The notes under the pieces were generated by a model, which was not told where the DNA came from, did not search any database, and saw only the letters and a list, made by a program, of their open reading frames with translations. From a bacterium (lineage in GTDB: Bacteria > Pseudomonadota > Alphaproteobacteria > Caulobacterales > Hyphomonadaceae), in assembly GCA_030824255.1 (NCBI GenBank), contig JAVBYB010000137.1:1-6723 (forward strand): 6,723 nt of DNA. Reading direction: 5' to 3'. Below are positions 6,236 to 6,723 of the stretch, one piece after another. The translations under genes were made by a program, and so were the position numbers. The first letter of the stretch is position 1; each line of letters begins with the position of its first letter.

Positions 6236-6693
6236 CGGCGGGCGCAGCTTTCCGGTTTCATCTCGACCCGTGTGAACTTCACAGGCACGCCGCCCACATT
6301 GCTGATCGCGTGCGGTCCCTCTGGCGGCGACCAGACGGCGCGATAGCCTGCCGTCGGCGTGATCTCCTGGCTGGAGACCTCCACGAACTTGCCGCCCTGC
6401 ATCCGGTATTCCGTATAGATGAACTTCGCCCCGCCCTCGCCGCCCGTCTCGCCAAAGATCACGCTCGGCAGGGCGTGCACGTGGATCGGCTCCGTCGCCC
6501 CCGGCGGCAGGCGGATCTCAAGCACGCGCACATGCTCGTCCTCGAACATCACGCGGTGCGAATACGGCGCTGCAGCGACGGCGTCGTTGGGGTGGCTCTC
6601 AGGATCGCAGAACATCGGCTCCGGCGGCAGGTGCTGCTGAGCCTGCGCCAGCGGCGAGAGCAACGCCGCCATGACCACCAACATCACCCGCAT
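6232..6693 (-). CDS. Exported cupin-domain protein
   Basis: 153 residues. An N-terminal signal peptide (MRVMLVVMAALLSPLAQA, likely cut at AQA-QQ after residue 18) sends it to the periplasm. The rest is a single small cupin barrel. Motif 1 is G65-ATEPI-H71-V-H73-ALPSVIFG, giving two metal-ligand histidines; the Glu normally 4-5 residues after the second His is not seen (Leu, Pro, Ser and Val are there). Motif 2 is SPPEGPHAISN (122-132), with His128 as the third ligand and one residue fewer than the usual PxGxxH spacing. It may bind metal with three His or act as a non-enzymatic sensor or ligand binder; I cannot assign a substrate. The ATG at 6693 is preceded by a strong Shine-Dalgarno (GGGAGGA, 6704-6698) at about 4 bases' spacing. 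It is first in a coupled pair with the downstream TPR-sulfotransferase; any promoter lies at or beyond the right edge. Confidence 0.85.
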   Translation of the reverse strand: MRVMLVVMAALLSPLAQAQQHLPPEPMFCDPESHPNDAVAAAPYSHRVMFEDEHVRVLEIRLPPGATEPIHVHALPSVIFGETGGEGGAKFIYTEYRMQGGKFVEVSSQEITPTAGYRAVWSPPEGPHAISNVGGVPVKFTRVEMKPESCARR

Positions 6694-6697
6694 GGCT

Positions 6698-6704
6698 TCC
6701 TCCC
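6698..6704 (-). promoter_or_regulatory. Strong ribosome binding site of the cupin gene
   Basis: Read on the - strand the bases are GGGAGGA, 4 bases before the ATG at 6693. It is the best Shine-Dalgarno match ahead of any gene in the window and fixes the cupin start. It probably also supplies ribosomes to the coupled sulfotransferase, whose own start lacks a clear site. Confidence 0.75.
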
Positions 6705-6723
6705 GTCCCGTGTCCCTGTCACG

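Overview
The window is GC-rich, gene-dense bacterial DNA with strongly GC-biased third codon positions. The protein types (AsmA-family protein, FATP-type acyl-CoA synthetase, TPR-sulfotransferase, exported lipoproteins) and the style of the sequence suggest an alphaproteobacterium, perhaps of the Caulobacterales/Hyphomonadaceae kind. That placement is inference from composition and protein resemblance; no rRNA or marker gene is present. I see no tRNA, rRNA, CRISPR array, insertion sequence, phage gene or attachment site.

Layout, left to right. (1) The C-terminal end of an AsmA-family envelope protein on the + strand (1-617), cut by the left edge. (2) Facing it across a 10-base gap, a FATP/very-long-chain-type acyl-CoA synthetase on the - strand (628-2418). 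(3) Upstream of that, also on the - strand, a predicted lipoprotein with an NHL-type beta-propeller of the peptidyl-alpha-hydroxyglycine-lyase-like family (2607-3833). It has its own hairpin terminator (2556-2582), so it and the synthetase are probably separate transcription units. (4) A divergent non-coding stretch of about 250 bases (3834-4091) holding two inverted repeats, then a small exported protein on the + strand (4092-4658). (5) A probable - strand operon read from the right edge: an exported cupin (6232-6693) translationally coupled by an ATGA overlap to a TPR-sulfotransferase (4655-6235), whose stop codon overlaps the convergent stop of gene 4.

Functional reading. Four of the six genes look envelope-directed: the AsmA protein, the propeller lipoprotein, the small exported protein and the cupin. 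The other two are cytoplasmic enzymes for fatty-acid activation and sulfonate transfer. Nothing shows that the six form one pathway. The least explained material is the non-coding structure: the hairpin next to the propeller start, the palindrome in the divergent region, the inverted repeat at the first convergent junction and the shared CTAG stop at the second. I did not find a clear undescribed system; the window is mostly ordinary chromosome with a few sites and gene pairings worth checking.
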